Of a stretch of 64,000 nucleotides of DNA, positions 28,815 through 38,339 are shown piece after piece. The DNA is from Billgrantia ethanolica (lineage in GTDB: Bacteria; Pseudomonadota; Gammaproteobacteria; Pseudomonadales; Halomonadaceae). The position numbers were made by a program, and so were the translations under genes. The stretch lies in NCBI RefSeq assembly GCF_021404305.1, contig NZ_JABFTX010000001.1, positions 1,426,001 through 1,490,000 on the forward strand, read 5' to 3'. The notes under the pieces are model-generated. The model had not been told where the DNA came from, did not search any database, and was given only the letters and a program-made list of their open reading frames with translations. How positions within the stretch are numbered: position 1 is the stretch's first letter; each line of letters begins with the position of its first letter.

Positions 28815-28903
28815 GCGGAACGAAGTTCTCCTGGCAGAGCGCCACACGGCGCTGCGAACGTTATACTGGCGCGATACCACGTTGAACCCCATAGTAAGGC
28901 ACC

Positions 28904-29767
28904 ATGCAGAGCAAGTACAAAGTCGGGCTGATGCGCCTGAACCTGTGGGCCGCAGCGCTGCTACTGATCCTGCTGGCTTACCTCGCCGAACCGCCCTCCA
29001 GCGCTCTGCTGCTGGCGTTGGCCAGCGGCTGGCTGATGGTGACGGCCAGCCTGCTCGAACTCAGCTACCGACGCCCCTCCACCGTCCCCTGGCAACTATT
29101 GCCCAGCCTGTTGCTGGCCGGCCTGCTGCTCGTGGAACCGGAGCGCCACGCGCTGTGGCTGTGGGTGTGGCCCGCTCTGTTGATGCTACCCCAACCCGGC
29201 TGGGTCCTGGCGCTGAGCTGCGCCCTGGCCGGTCTCACCTGGTGGCGTCTGGCAGACCTGCTGGGCATCGAGCAGACACTGTTTTCCGGCCTGGTGCTGC
29301 TCCCTTTGATGCTGCTTGGGCTGGCGCGCAACCGCTACTTGTTACCGCCCCGTGCCGGCTCGCGTCAGCGCATGCGGCTGGTGCCGGGCCTGCCACTCTG
29401 GAGCAGCCAGCAGCTCTCCTCCGACCTGCGCCGAGAGCGCGCCCGCTGCCGCCGGGAGGGCGTGCACGGAGAGCTGATGCTGCTGCGCATGCCACGCGGC
29501 AAGTTCTGGCCCATGGCCCAGGAACTGTGCCGCCTGACCCACGATTTCGAGAACTGCTATCGACTCGACCAGCGCACCTTGGCGACGCTGCTGCTCAGCC
29601 GCAACGACGACCAGGCCCAGGCCCGGCGTCAGGTGTTGCTCAAGGGGCTGCGCCCTAATGCCGAGGTACGCTTCGTACCGCTGAGCCAGGTCTCGACCCT
29701 TGACGACCTGGCGCGACACTTCAGCCACCACCACGCCCAGCCCCAGACGGAGCGCCCGCATGGATGA
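28904..29767 (+). CDS. Membrane protein with degenerate GGDEF-like cytoplasmic domain (first of pair)
   Basis: This 287-aa protein has about five hydrophobic helices in residues 10-140, followed by a soluble domain (about 165-275). That domain keeps nucleotidyl-cyclase-like spacing (Arg-rich helix, then LMLLRMPR as a beta strand, then [17 protein letters not shown] where RxGGDEFxxLL would be expected). The GGDEF residues are gone, so no diguanylate cyclase activity is expected. Fold assignment is by eye. The next gene overlaps its stop by 8 bp and has the same organisation, suggesting duplication and a heteromeric sensor. Confidence 0.6.
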   Translation: MQSKYKVGLMRLNLWAAALLLILLAYLAEPPSSALLLALASGWLMVTASLLELSYRRPSTVPWQLLPSLLLAGLLLVEPERHALWLWVWPALLMLPQPGWVLALSCALAGLTWWRLADLLGIEQTLFSGLVLLPLMLLGLARNRYLLPPRAGSRQRMRLVPGLPLWSSQQLSSDLRRERARCRREGVHGELMLLRMPRGKFWPMAQELCRLTHDFENCYRLDQRTLATLLLSRNDDQAQARRQVLLKGLRPNAEVRFVPLSQVSTLDDLARHFSHHHAQPQTERPHG

Positions 29768-30692
29768 CGATAGCCGCAACGTCGCGGGACGACTCATCGT
29801 GGCGTATGCCTTCTCTGCGCTCTTGCTGGGATGCTACGCCGCCTGGCGCTATCTGATGGGGGATTTTAGCCGCATCCTGCTGCCGGCTGCCCTGGCGCTG
29901 GTCATGCTGGTCGCCTGCCTGCTGCACGTGGCCCGCCCCCACCAGGCCCGTATGCCGGCCTATCTGGCACTGCTCGTCGGCTATTCGATGCTGGCCCTGG
30001 AGCTGCCCTGGCTGGAAGAGGCTGGCATCATGTGGATCGGCCTCGCGCCGCTGCTCACGGTCCTGCTGCTGCCGCTGGCTTCCGCCATGCTGCTGAACCT
30101 GTTCCTGGCTCCCGTATGGCTGTTCTTGAGCGATACCGCGATGGACCTGCATTTCGCTCTCGGTTATGTCGCCATGACCCTGGTCGTCGCCCTGGTCCCC
30201 TGGGAGCAGCGCCGCCAGCAGGCCCTGCTGGAAGCCACCAACCCTCGCGACCGCCACTGCAACGCCCTGGCGCGGGAGGCCATGCACGAACTTCTGGGCA
30301 GCGAGTATCAGCGTACCCAGTTTCTCGGTCAGCCCCTGGCGGTGCTGGCCCTGCACCTGCCGCAACTGGAAATGGCCAGCGAGCAGTTCGGCAGCCGGGC
30401 GCGCCAGGCCCTGCTCGACGCGCTGTGTCTCGCCGTGCATCGCTGTTCGCGGCGGCACGACTTCCTGGGGCGACAGGGCACGTCCACCTTCTGGCTGGTG
30501 CTGCCCGATACCAGCCAGAGCGGCGCCCAGATGGTACAGCAACGCATCGAGCAGGCGCTCGAGTCGACGGTGCTGGTGGATACCGGTACCCTGCGAGCGC
30601 CCATCGCACACTGCCAGCGGCTGCCCGGCGAGAGCTGGCCGCGCTTCGAGCAGCGCCTGCTGGAGCTAACACGCAAGCTCAGCGAGACCTGA
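29760..30692 (+). CDS. Membrane protein with degenerate GGDEF-like domain (second of pair)
   Basis: This 310-aa protein has five to six transmembrane helices (about residues 10-150) and a C-terminal domain of the GGDEF fold. TNPRDRHCNALAREA resembles the usual T-x-L-x-N-R segment, QPLAVLALHLPQ is the central strand, and RRHDFLGRQGTSTFWLVLPD stands in place of R-x-D-x-x-x-R-x-GGDEF. GTSTF replaces GGDEF, so catalysis is unlikely. Start ATG 29760 overlaps the previous gene, so the two are co-translated. It may sense or bind a ligand rather than make c-di-GMP. Confidence 0.65.
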   Translation: MDDDSRNVAGRLIVAYAFSALLLGCYAAWRYLMGDFSRILLPAALALVMLVACLLHVARPHQARMPAYLALLVGYSMLALELPWLEEAGIMWIGLAPLLTVLLLPLASAMLLNLFLAPVWLFLSDTAMDLHFALGYVAMTLVVALVPWEQRRQQALLEATNPRDRHCNALAREAMHELLGSEYQRTQFLGQPLAVLALHLPQLEMASEQFGSRARQALLDALCLAVHRCSRRHDFLGRQGTSTFWLVLPDTSQSGAQMVQQRIEQALESTVLVDTGTLRAPIAHCQRLPGESWPRFEQRLLELTRKLSET

Positions 30693-30735
30693 GGGCGCCA
30701 TGCGCCATGAATGACATACCCACAAGGAGTGTTGT

Positions 30736-32136
30736 TTGAGCCTGACAGAGACCCTGCAACAGCTCGCCCCCTCCCCCGAGATGCTGCTGTTCATCGTGGG
30801 AGCCATCGCCCTGCTCGAGTCTCTTGCCCTGGTCGGCCTGCTGCTGCCCGGCGTGGTACTGATCACCGCGGCGGCATCCCTGGCCGGTCATCAAGACATG
30901 GCCTTGACCTCCCTGTTGCTGGCCGCCTTCATCGGCGCCGTGCTCGGTGACGGCATCAGCTTCGCCCTCGGCTACAGCCAACGCGAGCGAGTCACCCGAC
31001 TGTGGCCGCTGTCGCGTCATCCCGAGTGGCTTGCGCGCGGCGCTCGCTTCTTTCAGCGTTATGGCAGCTTGTCGGTCTTCTTCGGCCGCTTCGTGGGCCC
31101 GGTGCGCCCGGTGATCCCGCTCATCGCCGGCATGCTGCACATGTCGCCACGGGCCTTTCTCTGGGCCAACCTCGCCTCGGCGGCACTATGGGCGCCAGCC
31201 TACGTGCTGCCCGGTTATCTGCTGGGGCAGACCTGGCAGCAGCTGCTCATGCTGCCGCCAGGACTGGAAGCGCTGCTTATCGTTCTGGCGATCATCGTCG
31301 TGGTGCTCACGGTAGCCTTCTCGTGGCTGCGTCATCAGGTCAGCCGCTCGGGTCGTGTCTATCGCCTGCTGGCCCATGGCGCTCGACGCCGTCCCTTGCT
31401 GCGCCGGGCATGGCTCAAGCGCAGCTGGCGCCGCGGCGAGGTGCCGCTGGCCAGTTGGCTGCTGCTGGTCTTCTCGCTGGGGGGACTGTCCGGGCTGACC
31501 ATCGCCGTCATCCGCCAGCGCGGCCCCTTTGCCATCGACCTGCAGGTGCATGCCTTCTTCGACACCCTGGTGGTGCCGATGCTGCCCGAGGCCGGCCAGC
31601 TGCTGGCGCGTATCGGCGACATGTACGGGATCCTGGCGCTGGTACTGCCCTGGGGCGTGTGGCTGCTTCTGCGTCGCCATTTTTCCGCTCTCGCCCACAT
31701 CGGTGCCGGGCTCGGCACCATCGCCCTGCTCAACACCCTGGGCAAGGCGCTGATCGGGCGGCCACGCCCGGACACCCCGGACTACCTCACCGGCTCGCTG
31801 GCCTATCCCAGCGCACATGCCTCCTCTGCCGTGGTGCTGTACGGGCTGGCCGCCGCCTTCATCGCCCATGAGCTGCCTTCGCAGCGCCGCTTCTGGGTCT
31901 ACTGGACGGCCATCGCCCTGGCATTGCCCATGGCGCTGTCACGCCTGGTGATCGGTGTGCACTGGCTGTCGGACCTCATCGGTGGCGGTCTGCTGGGGCT
32001 GGTGGTATGCGCCCTGGTGCGACTGGCCTGGCAGCGCAAGCCCCGCCCATCTCTCGCGCCCTGCCCCTGGCTGGCCCTCACCGTGGCCTCGCTGATTCTC
32101 GTTGCCTCACGGGTCGCCCTGCTGCCGCCGGTATGA
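30736..32136 (+). CDS. DedA family / PAP2 phosphatase fusion membrane protein
   Basis: This 466-aa inner-membrane protein has an N-terminal DedA (SNARE-associated) domain (about 1-200) with FxGRFVGPVRPVIPLIAG. Its C-terminal type 2 phosphatidic acid phosphatase has the three motifs KALIGRPRP, PSAHASS and SRLVIGVHWLSD. Such fusions are thought to handle lipid carriers such as undecaprenyl or phosphatidyl phosphates; substrate is not determined here. Start is TTG 30736, preceded by AAGGAG at 7 bp, clearly better than any ATG. It lies 43 bp downstream of the GGDEF-like pair and may be in the same operon. Confidence 0.88.
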   Translation: MSLTETLQQLAPSPEMLLFIVGAIALLESLALVGLLLPGVVLITAAASLAGHQDMALTSLLLAAFIGAVLGDGISFALGYSQRERVTRLWPLSRHPEWLARGARFFQRYGSLSVFFGRFVGPVRPVIPLIAGMLHMSPRAFLWANLASAALWAPAYVLPGYLLGQTWQQLLMLPPGLEALLIVLAIIVVVLTVAFSWLRHQVSRSGRVYRLLAHGARRRPLLRRAWLKRSWRRGEVPLASWLLLVFSLGGLSGLTIAVIRQRGPFAIDLQVHAFFDTLVVPMLPEAGQLLARIGDMYGILALVLPWGVWLLLRRHFSALAHIGAGLGTIALLNTLGKALIGRPRPDTPDYLTGSLAYPSAHASSAVVLYGLAAAFIAHELPSQRRFWVYWTAIALALPMALSRLVIGVHWLSDLIGGGLLGLVVCALVRLAWQRKPRPSLAPCPWLALTVASLILVASRVALLPPV

Positions 32137-32160
32137 CGCCAAGCGGGCTGACGCCAGCGC

Positions 32161-32784
32161 TCAGCCCAGAGCCAGCCAGCCCCCCACGCCTACCATCAGC
32201 GTGCCGGCAATGCGGTTGAGCAGGCGGACGTTGCCGCTCTCGCCGAGCACCCGACGCAACCCCTTGCCGCCGGCGGCATAGAGCAGCAGACAGAGAAATT
32301 CGATGAACAGAATGATCGCGATCAAGATGGCCAGCTGACCGCCAAGCGACCGCGAGGCATCGAGAAACGGCGGTAGCAACGCGACGAAGAAGGCCCAGCC
32401 CTTGGGATTGGCCACCGCGGTAACGAAGCCCTGCAACGCCAGTTGGCCCCGCGAGGCTCTCGGCAACTCGACGTTCTCCAGCGGGATTGCCATGCGCCCA
32501 CGGGAGCGCCACATCATCACCCCCAGATAGCCGAGATAGGCGCCACCCACCCACTTGAACAGGGCGAACAGTTCCGGCTGACGCAGCATCAAAGCCGCCA
32601 CGCCGGCCCCGGCCGCCAACGCCACCAGGCCCACGCCGACGAGCTCACCGACCATCATCCACAGCGTGCGCTTCACGCCTTGGGTCATGCCCAGCACCAT
32701 CGACAGGGTCATGCACATACCCGGCGTCAGCGAGACGAACAGAAAGGTCGGCACGAAGACCGACAGCAACGAGAGTTTGATCAT
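32161..32784 (-). CDS. LysE/RhtB-family amino-acid exporter
   Basis: This 207-aa protein has six predicted transmembrane helices. LysE signature segments are SLTPGMCMTLSMVLG near the N-terminus, FKWVGGAYLGYLG and VTAVANPKGWAFFVALLP. The substrate cannot be told from sequence (typically lysine, threonine or homoserine). ATG 32784 (MIKLSLLSV) is the family-like start; the upstream open frame to 33000 reads through unrelated sequence. Confidence 0.9.
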   Translation of the reverse strand: MIKLSLLSVFVPTFLFVSLTPGMCMTLSMVLGMTQGVKRTLWMMVGELVGVGLVALAAGAGVAALMLRQPELFALFKWVGGAYLGYLGVMMWRSRGRMAIPLENVELPRASRGQLALQGFVTAVANPKGWAFFVALLPPFLDASRSLGGQLAILIAIILFIEFLCLLLYAAGGKGLRRVLGESGNVRLLNRIAGTLMVGVGGWLALG

Positions 32785-32851
32785 GCGGCTTGGCCTCGTC
32801 CTTGGGCAGGCAGTCTGGCAGGTCAGAATGACAAGGAAATGTCCGGCGCGC

Positions 32852-33493
32852 TCACTCGCCCCAGCGCGGCATGAGACGATGCTCGATGCCGAGCTGGTTG
32901 AGAATGCGCGCCACGATGAAATCGACCAGATCGTCCACCGTGGTGGGCCGGTGGTAGAAGCCGGGTGCCGCCGGCAAAACCACCGCCCCCAGACGAGCAA
33001 GGTTCAGCATGTGTTCGAGGTGGATGGCCGAGAGCGGCGTTTCCCGCGGTACCAGGATGAGCTGGCGGCGCTCCTTGAGCGCCACGTCGGCGGCGCGCTC
33101 GATCAGGTTGTTGCTGGCCCCCGTAGCCACCGCCGACAACGTGCCGGTACTGCAAGGGCAGATCACCATGGCTGATGGCGCCCCCGAGCCGGAGGCCACC
33201 GGCGCCATCCAGTCTTCGCGCCCGAAACAGCGAATCTGCCCCTCTGCCGCCCCGCTGCGCTCGCTCAGCGCCTGGGCCAGGCGCTCGGGGCGTGCCGGCA
33301 GGCTGGCATCGGTCTCGGTTTCGATGACGAGGTGTGCCGCCTTGGAGACCATCACCCACACCTCGTGGCCGGCGGCGATCAGCGCCTCGATCAAGCGCAG
33401 ACCGTACTGGGCCCCCGAGGCCCCGGTGAGGGCCACCGTGACGGGGGGAAGAAAATTGGACTTGTTCATCGGCCCAATGCTTGCCTCAGCCAT
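32852..33493 (-). CDS. ubiX: Flavin prenyltransferase UbiX
   Basis: This 213-aa enzyme makes prenyl-FMN, cofactor of the UbiD decarboxylase in ubiquinone synthesis. It contains ALTGASGAQYGLRLIEAL, the conserved CPCSTGTLSAVATG and LVPRETPLSAIHLEHM. ATG 33493 overlaps the 3' end of mpl and has GGAGGT at 6 bp, so it is preferred over ATG 33469. It is co-transcribed with mpl. Confidence 0.95.
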   Translation of the reverse strand: MAEASIGPMNKSNFLPPVTVALTGASGAQYGLRLIEALIAAGHEVWVMVSKAAHLVIETETDASLPARPERLAQALSERSGAAEGQIRCFGREDWMAPVASGSGAPSAMVICPCSTGTLSAVATGASNNLIERAADVALKERRQLILVPRETPLSAIHLEHMLNLARLGAVVLPAAPGFYHRPTTVDDLVDFIVARILNQLGIEHRLMPRWGE

Positions 33494-34865
33494 GCGCCAC
33501 CTCCAGCGCCGCCAGCAACTTGGCATGAATGCCGCCGAAGGCGCCGTTGGACATCACCACGATACGATCCAGCGGCCGCGCCTCGGTCACCAGTGCCGCC
33601 ACCAGGGCGTCGATGTCCTGCTCCAGGCGGGCCGGTATCGGGCTGGCCTCGAGCACCGGATCGAGCGACCAGTCCAGCCCCGGCGGCTGATACCAGAACG
33701 CCAGATCGGCTGCTGCCGTACTCGCCGCCAGGCGTTCACGCAGGGTCCCCAGACGCATGGTGTTGGAGCGCGGCTCGATCACTGCCAGCAGGCGTCCGCG
33801 GGGCGTAGCGGCGCGCAGCCCTTCGAGCGTAGCGGCGAAGGCAGTGGGATGATGCGCAAAGTCGTCGATGACCTGGATTCCGGCCACCTCGCCGCGCACC
33901 TCCTGGCGCCGACGCGGGGTCTCGAAGCGAGCGGCGGCGGCACAGCCGCGAGCCAGGTCGACCCCGCAAGCGTGGGCCGCGGCCAGCGCCGCCAGCGCAT
34001 TGCGCGCATTGTGGGTGCCTGTCAGCGCCCAGTCGACCACCGCATCCTCGTCCACCTCGTCCTGCTGATGCACCACCCGGAAGCGCGAGGCGTCGTCCCG
34101 CTCCAGCTGCAGGCGCCAGGGGCTCGAGGCGTCGCTACCGAAGCGCTCCACCGGCGTCCAGGCGCCCATCTCCAGCACTCGTTCGAGCGCCGGCTCGCCG
34201 TCGGCTACCAGCAATCGCCCACGGCTGGGCACGGTGCGAACCAGGTAATGAAACTGCCGCTCTATGGCGGCAAGATCGGCAAAGATATCCGCGTGATCGA
34301 ATTCGAGGTTACCCAGAATCGCAATCTCGGGCCGGTAGTGCACGAACTTGGAACGCTTGTCGAAGAAGGCCGTGTCGTACTCGTCCGCCTCGACCACGAA
34401 GGGGGATCCGGCGGCACCCAGCCGCGCCGACACACCGAAATTGCGCGGCACGCCACCGATCAGAAAGCCCGGCTCGAGCCCGGCGGACTCCAGCAGCCAA
34501 GCGGTCAGGCTGGCGGTGGTGGTCTTGCCGTGGGTGCCGGCCACGGCGATGACCCGCCGCCCCGGCAGCACCTGTTCGGCCAGCCACTGGGGGCCGGAGG
34601 TATAAGGCAGGCCGAGATCGAGCAGCGCCTCCACCTCGGGATTGCCCCGCGAAAGGGCATTGCCCACCACTACCAGATCCGGCCGCGGCTCCAGGTTGCT
34701 CGCGGCATAACCCTCGCGCAGCTCGATGCCGGCCTCGACCAGTTGGGTGCTCATCGGCGGGTAGACGCCGCTGTCCGAGCCGGTGACGGTATGGCCGAGA
34801 TCTCGCGCCAGCAGCGCCAGGCTGCCCATGAAGGTGCCGCAGATACCGAGAATATGAACGTGCAT
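33486..34865 (-). CDS. mpl: UDP-N-acetylmuramate:L-Ala-gamma-D-Glu-meso-DAP ligase
   Basis: This 459-aa Mur-ligase-family enzyme reattaches recycled murein tripeptide to UDP-MurNAc. It has the N-terminal HILGICGTFMG, the ATP loop AVAGTHGKTTT and FVVEADEYDTAFFDKRSKF, which distinguishes Mpl from MurC. It starts at ATG 34865 and overlaps ubiX at its 3' end. Confidence 0.96.
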   Translation of the reverse strand: MHVHILGICGTFMGSLALLARDLGHTVTGSDSGVYPPMSTQLVEAGIELREGYAASNLEPRPDLVVVGNALSRGNPEVEALLDLGLPYTSGPQWLAEQVLPGRRVIAVAGTHGKTTTASLTAWLLESAGLEPGFLIGGVPRNFGVSARLGAAGSPFVVEADEYDTAFFDKRSKFVHYRPEIAILGNLEFDHADIFADLAAIERQFHYLVRTVPSRGRLLVADGEPALERVLEMGAWTPVERFGSDASSPWRLQLERDDASRFRVVHQQDEVDEDAVVDWALTGTHNARNALAALAAAHACGVDLARGCAAAARFETPRRRQEVRGEVAGIQVIDDFAHHPTAFAATLEGLRAATPRGRLLAVIEPRSNTMRLGTLRERLAASTAAADLAFWYQPPGLDWSLDPVLEASPIPARLEQDIDALVAALVTEARPLDRIVVMSNGAFGGIHAKLLAALEVAHG

Positions 34866-35044
34866 GGAGTCCGACCTTAATCACCGCATAACGCAGGCAG
34901 GCACCGCCTGCCAGGAAGAACCGGCAGACTAGCACGGCGCGCTGCCGCCTCTCCAGCAGCGTGCAGGCTCGCCGCCTTTCGTCTAAAATACTTCGCCTTG
35001 TCGTCAAGCATGAAATGGACTTTTCCCAGGAGCCCCTACGCCCC

Positions 35045-36304
35045 ATGGCCCAGCATAACGCCTTCTATGCCCAGTCTGGCGGTGTCACCGCCGTGATCAA
35101 CGCCAGCGCCTGCGGCGTGATCGAAGCCTGCCGCCTGCACTCCGACCGCATCGGCAAGGTCTATGCCGGACACAACGGTATCATCGGTGCCCTGACCGAG
35201 GATCTGATCGATGTCAGCCAGGAGTCGGACCAGGCCATCGCCGCCCTGCGTCACACCCCCGGCGGCGCCTTCGGCTCCTGCCGCTACAAGCTTAAGGACA
35301 TCGAGAGCCATCGCGCCCAGTACGAGCGCCTGATCGAAGTGTTCAAGGCCCACGACATCCGCTACTTCTTCTACAACGGCGGCGGCGACAGCGCCGACAC
35401 CTGTCTCAAAGTCTCGCAACTCTCCGAGAAGATGGGCTACCCGCTGACCGCCATCCACGTGCCCAAGACCGTGGACAACGACCTGCCGATCACCGACAAC
35501 TCGCCGGGCTTCGGCAGCGTGGCCAAGTACATCGCCACTTCCACCCTGGAAGCCTCTCTGGACATCGCCTCCATGTGCGCCACCTCGACCAAGGTCTTCG
35601 TGCTCGAGGTCATGGGTCGCCATGCCGGCTGGATTGCCGCCGCCGGCGCGCTGGCCGGCGAGGGTGAAGGCCAGCCGCCGCACCTGGTGATCTTCCCCGA
35701 AGTGCCGTTCGATCGCAGCAAGGTGATGACCCGCGTCGAGGAGTGCGTGGAGAAGTACGGCTACTGCGTGATCGTGGTCTCCGAGGGCGCCCGCTACGAG
35801 GATGGCACCTTCCTCGCCGACTCGGGCAATACCGATGCCTTCGGCCACCGCCAACTGGGCGGCGTCGCACCTACGCTGGCCGGCATGGTCAAGCAGGACC
35901 TCGGCTACAAGTACCACTGGGCAGTGGCCGACTATCTGCAGCGGGCGGCACGCCACCTGGCTTCGCGTACCGACGTGGAGCAGGCCTATGCGGTCGGCCA
36001 GCAGGCGGTGGAGCTCGCCATTGCCGGCAAGAACTCGATGATGCCGGCGATCAAACGCGTCAGCGACTCCCCCTACGAGTGGCGCATCGAGTCCGCGCCG
36101 CTGGCCGAGGTGGCCAACCGTGAGAAGTTCATGCCGCGCGAGTACATTCGCGAGGATGGCTTCGGCATCACCGAGGCATGCCGCCGCTACCTGTCCCCGC
36201 TGATCCAGGGCGAGGACTATCCGCCCTTCGAGAACGGCCTGCCCAAGGTGGCCAAGCTCAAGCTGGCCAAGGTAGAGCGCAAGCTGCCCGAATTCACGCT
36301 CTGA
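35045..36304 (+). CDS. 6-phosphofructokinase, pyrophosphate-dependent type
   Basis: This 419-aa PfkA-superfamily enzyme phosphorylates fructose-6-P. YNGGGDSADT carries Asp where ATP-dependent enzymes have the second Gly of GGDGS. PKTVDNDLP has Lys where ATP enzymes have Gly (PGTIDND). Both are marks of PPi as phosphoryl donor. MGRHAGWIAAAGAL is the substrate loop. ATG 35045 gives the family N-terminus (MAQHNAFYAQSGG); the frame is open further upstream without a better start. Inorganic pyrophosphatase is encoded 2 kb away, which would compete for PPi. Such enzymes are reversible and can support glycolysis or gluconeogenesis. Confidence 0.88.
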   Translation: MAQHNAFYAQSGGVTAVINASACGVIEACRLHSDRIGKVYAGHNGIIGALTEDLIDVSQESDQAIAALRHTPGGAFGSCRYKLKDIESHRAQYERLIEVFKAHDIRYFFYNGGGDSADTCLKVSQLSEKMGYPLTAIHVPKTVDNDLPITDNSPGFGSVAKYIATSTLEASLDIASMCATSTKVFVLEVMGRHAGWIAAAGALAGEGEGQPPHLVIFPEVPFDRSKVMTRVEECVEKYGYCVIVVSEGARYEDGTFLADSGNTDAFGHRQLGGVAPTLAGMVKQDLGYKYHWAVADYLQRAARHLASRTDVEQAYAVGQQAVELAIAGKNSMMPAIKRVSDSPYEWRIESAPLAEVANREKFMPREYIREDGFGITEACRRYLSPLIQGEDYPPFENGLPKVAKLKLAKVERKLPEFTL

Positions 36305-36320
36305 GGCGGTTCGCCGCAAT

Positions 36321-36356
36321 ACGCAAGAGCCCTGGCACCTGCCAGGGCTCTTGCGT
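36321..36356. terminator. Perfect 17-bp inverted repeat between convergent genes
   Basis: ACGCAAGAGCCCTGGCA and its exact complement are separated by CC. It lies between the PPi-PFK stop (36304) and the kinase-like gene stop (36386) and probably terminates both directions. T-content on each side is low. Confidence 0.7.
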
Positions 36357-36385
36357 TGCAGCCAAACTCACTCAAGCAGTCAAAC

Positions 36386-38161
36386 TCACTTCAGCAGCCA
36401 GGAGAGCACCAGCAGCAATAGCAGAATACCTGCCACCCCCTGCCAGAAATTAGCGGGGTCACGCAGGAAACGGCGCGGGTCGCGACGCCTGGGCTTGCCC
36501 CGTCCGTCATGATGGCGCAGCGCATAGAGCAGCTCGGAGAGGCGCCGGAAGCGCAGCGAGCGCTGCGGATCCAGCGCCCGTCGCAGCGTATCGTCGAGCT
36601 GGGGCGTTACCTCCGGGTTGAACAGCCTGGCGCTGCGATAGGCCAGCTGTTCGAGATCGGTATGGCTGCGCAGCCGGTCCGGCGTCAGCGTATAGGGCAG
36701 TTCCCCAGTCAGCAGCCAGTAGACCGTCGAAGCCAGCGAGTACTGGTCGCTGCGCCGCCCGACGCCGTCGTCCAGCGCATACTCCGGCGCACTATGTTCG
36801 GAAAGGCCGGTCTGTCGGGCCAGCTCGCGGGAGCGTCGGTGCCCGTCCAGATCGCGCATGTGGCACGCACTGAAATCCATCAGCACCACCTGACCGTGGG
36901 TATCGATCAGCACGTTGTCCGGGTGAATGCGCTGATGCAGCACGTCGCGATGATGCAGCGCCTGGATTGCCTTGCCCAACTGTACGGCAATATCGAGACG
37001 CTGGGCCAGGCTGGCCTGGGGGTGGCGCCGGGCCCACTCGGTGAGCGTCATGCCCTCCACGTAGGCCATCAGGTAGTAAAGATGGCGGCGCGGCCGCGAG
37101 GACTCCATTACCCGAGCCACGAACGGGGACTTGACGCGCTCCACCACCCACTGCTGCAGCAGGAAGTGCTCCAGATAGGCATTACGATTGGAGAGCTCGG
37201 GACTGGGGGCCTTCATCACCATTTCGCGCTCGGTGCGCGTATCGCGCACCCGGTAGACTCGCGACTGCGCGGTCCGCGAGAGCACTTCCTGCACTTCCAG
37301 CCCATCGATGCGCTCGCCCGGGGCAAGCTCGGGGGGAATCGGCAGGTCACCGTATATGCGACTGGGGTGATCGCGCTCCGCCTCGGGCAGCTGATCGATA
37401 CGCACCAGCTGGAAGCAGAACTGGTCGGCGCCGTAGCCGCGCTCCTGGGCTCGCTCGCGGGCCGCTGCCGCCAGGCGCTCGCAGGCGGCATCGAGATCGC
37501 TGGCATCCTGGCGAATCAGCCCCACGTAGTCGGACGGCATCAGAGTGCCGCGCACCGCCTGGGTGGTGAACAGGAAGATGTCGCCCTGCTTCAACGGCAG
37601 CTGCAGATAATCGATGTCGATGCTGCCGTCGAGCCCGAGGGCACGCGACGGATAGCGATAGCCGCCCAGATCGGTGATGTGATCCCGCGAGAGCTGCTCG
37701 AACTCGGCGCCGCGCAGGCGGAAGATCAGCGTATCGCCCATGTGGAACAGATGGGCTTCACGTCCGCGATAGACCATGGCCGACAGCGAAGCGACATAGC
37801 TGCCGCCCTCGACGAAGGTGCTCTGGCTGTAGCACCAGCCATTGAGCGCCCGCAGCACGCGGGTAGCCGAGGTCTTGACGTCCCAGTGATCCGGAGTGGA
37901 GAAGTAGTCCGCCAGAAAGCCGCGCACGCTGAGATCGCCGGCCTGCTTGGCAATGCCATTGCGCGAACTCGTATCGCTGATCACGGCGCACGCCCCTTTG
38001 GCAGAGAACTGCCCTGCCTGGTCGGGAATGCGCACCGACATGGAGCTGCGATGACGTCGCCGGTCGGGGGCCACGAAAGCCTGCCCGACGCTCAACGCCA
38101 GCCGATTGGCCAACACCACGCGCTCATTGGAAATATCGCCGCTGATCACCGCTCGCTCCAC
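36386..38161 (-). CDS. PP2C phosphatase-Ser/Thr kinase fusion with degenerate active sites, C-terminal membrane anchor
   Basis: The 591-aa protein has a PP2C-like domain (about 20-255), a Hanks-type kinase-like domain (about 280-540) and one C-terminal transmembrane helix (about 573-590). The kinase Lys is present (VMK, Lys307), but the catalytic loop reads HQRIHPDN (399-406) instead of HRDxKxxN. The DFG motif reads DFS (419-421); SAPE (437-440) remains. In the PP2C half the metal-binding D-G motif reads SDTSS (62-66) and the later TDG region reads TTQAVRG. Both halves therefore look catalytically impaired. Start is the GTG at 38161 with weak support; the conserved PP2C beginning is at LSVGQ (23-27), so a slightly later start is possible. 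Confidence 0.85.
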   Translation of the reverse strand: MERAVISGDISNERVVLANRLALSVGQAFVAPDRRRHRSSMSVRIPDQAGQFSAKGACAVISDTSSRNGIAKQAGDLSVRGFLADYFSTPDHWDVKTSATRVLRALNGWCYSQSTFVEGGSYVASLSAMVYRGREAHLFHMGDTLIFRLRGAEFEQLSRDHITDLGGYRYPSRALGLDGSIDIDYLQLPLKQGDIFLFTTQAVRGTLMPSDYVGLIRQDASDLDAACERLAAAARERAQERGYGADQFCFQLVRIDQLPEAERDHPSRIYGDLPIPPELAPGERIDGLEVQEVLSRTAQSRVYRVRDTRTEREMVMKAPSPELSNRNAYLEHFLLQQWVVERVKSPFVARVMESSRPRRHLYYLMAYVEGMTLTEWARRHPQASLAQRLDIAVQLGKAIQALHHRDVLHQRIHPDNVLIDTHGQVVLMDFSACHMRDLDGHRRSRELARQTGLSEHSAPEYALDDGVGRRSDQYSLASTVYWLLTGELPYTLTPDRLRSHTDLEQLAYRSARLFNPEVTPQLDDTLRRALDPQRSLRFRRLSELLYALRHHDGRGKPRRRDPRRFLRDPANFWQGVAGILLLLLVLSWLLK

Positions 38162-38262
38162 ATGACTGGCCGAACCGCCCGACGTCGGCCATCATACACG
38201 CTTGTGGCCGACACAACCTGTCAACCAAAGCCCAAACCGGGCCGGCTCTCACCTATGTCGCA

Positions 38263-38292
38263 TTGGTAATCCTCACAGCAGCTCCGTATAAT
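38263..38292 (+). promoter_or_regulatory. Sigma70 promoter of ppa
   Basis: TTGGTA (38263-38268), an 18-bp spacer and a perfect TATAAT (38287-38292). The predicted start is about 40 nt before the ppa ATG. Confidence 0.6.
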
Positions 38293-38339
38293 TCTGCGCA
38301 TTTTGCGGCCTCAACTTTTCGCCAACGAAGGAAGCGACG

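Noticed and set aside
28904..30692. Active diguanylate cyclases
   Set aside because: The GGDEF residues and neighbouring metal ligands are not preserved in either protein.
33009..34880. 623-codon plus-strand frame opposite mpl and ubiX
   Set aside because: Opposite two identifiable enzymes; no domain and Arg/Gly/Gln-rich composition.
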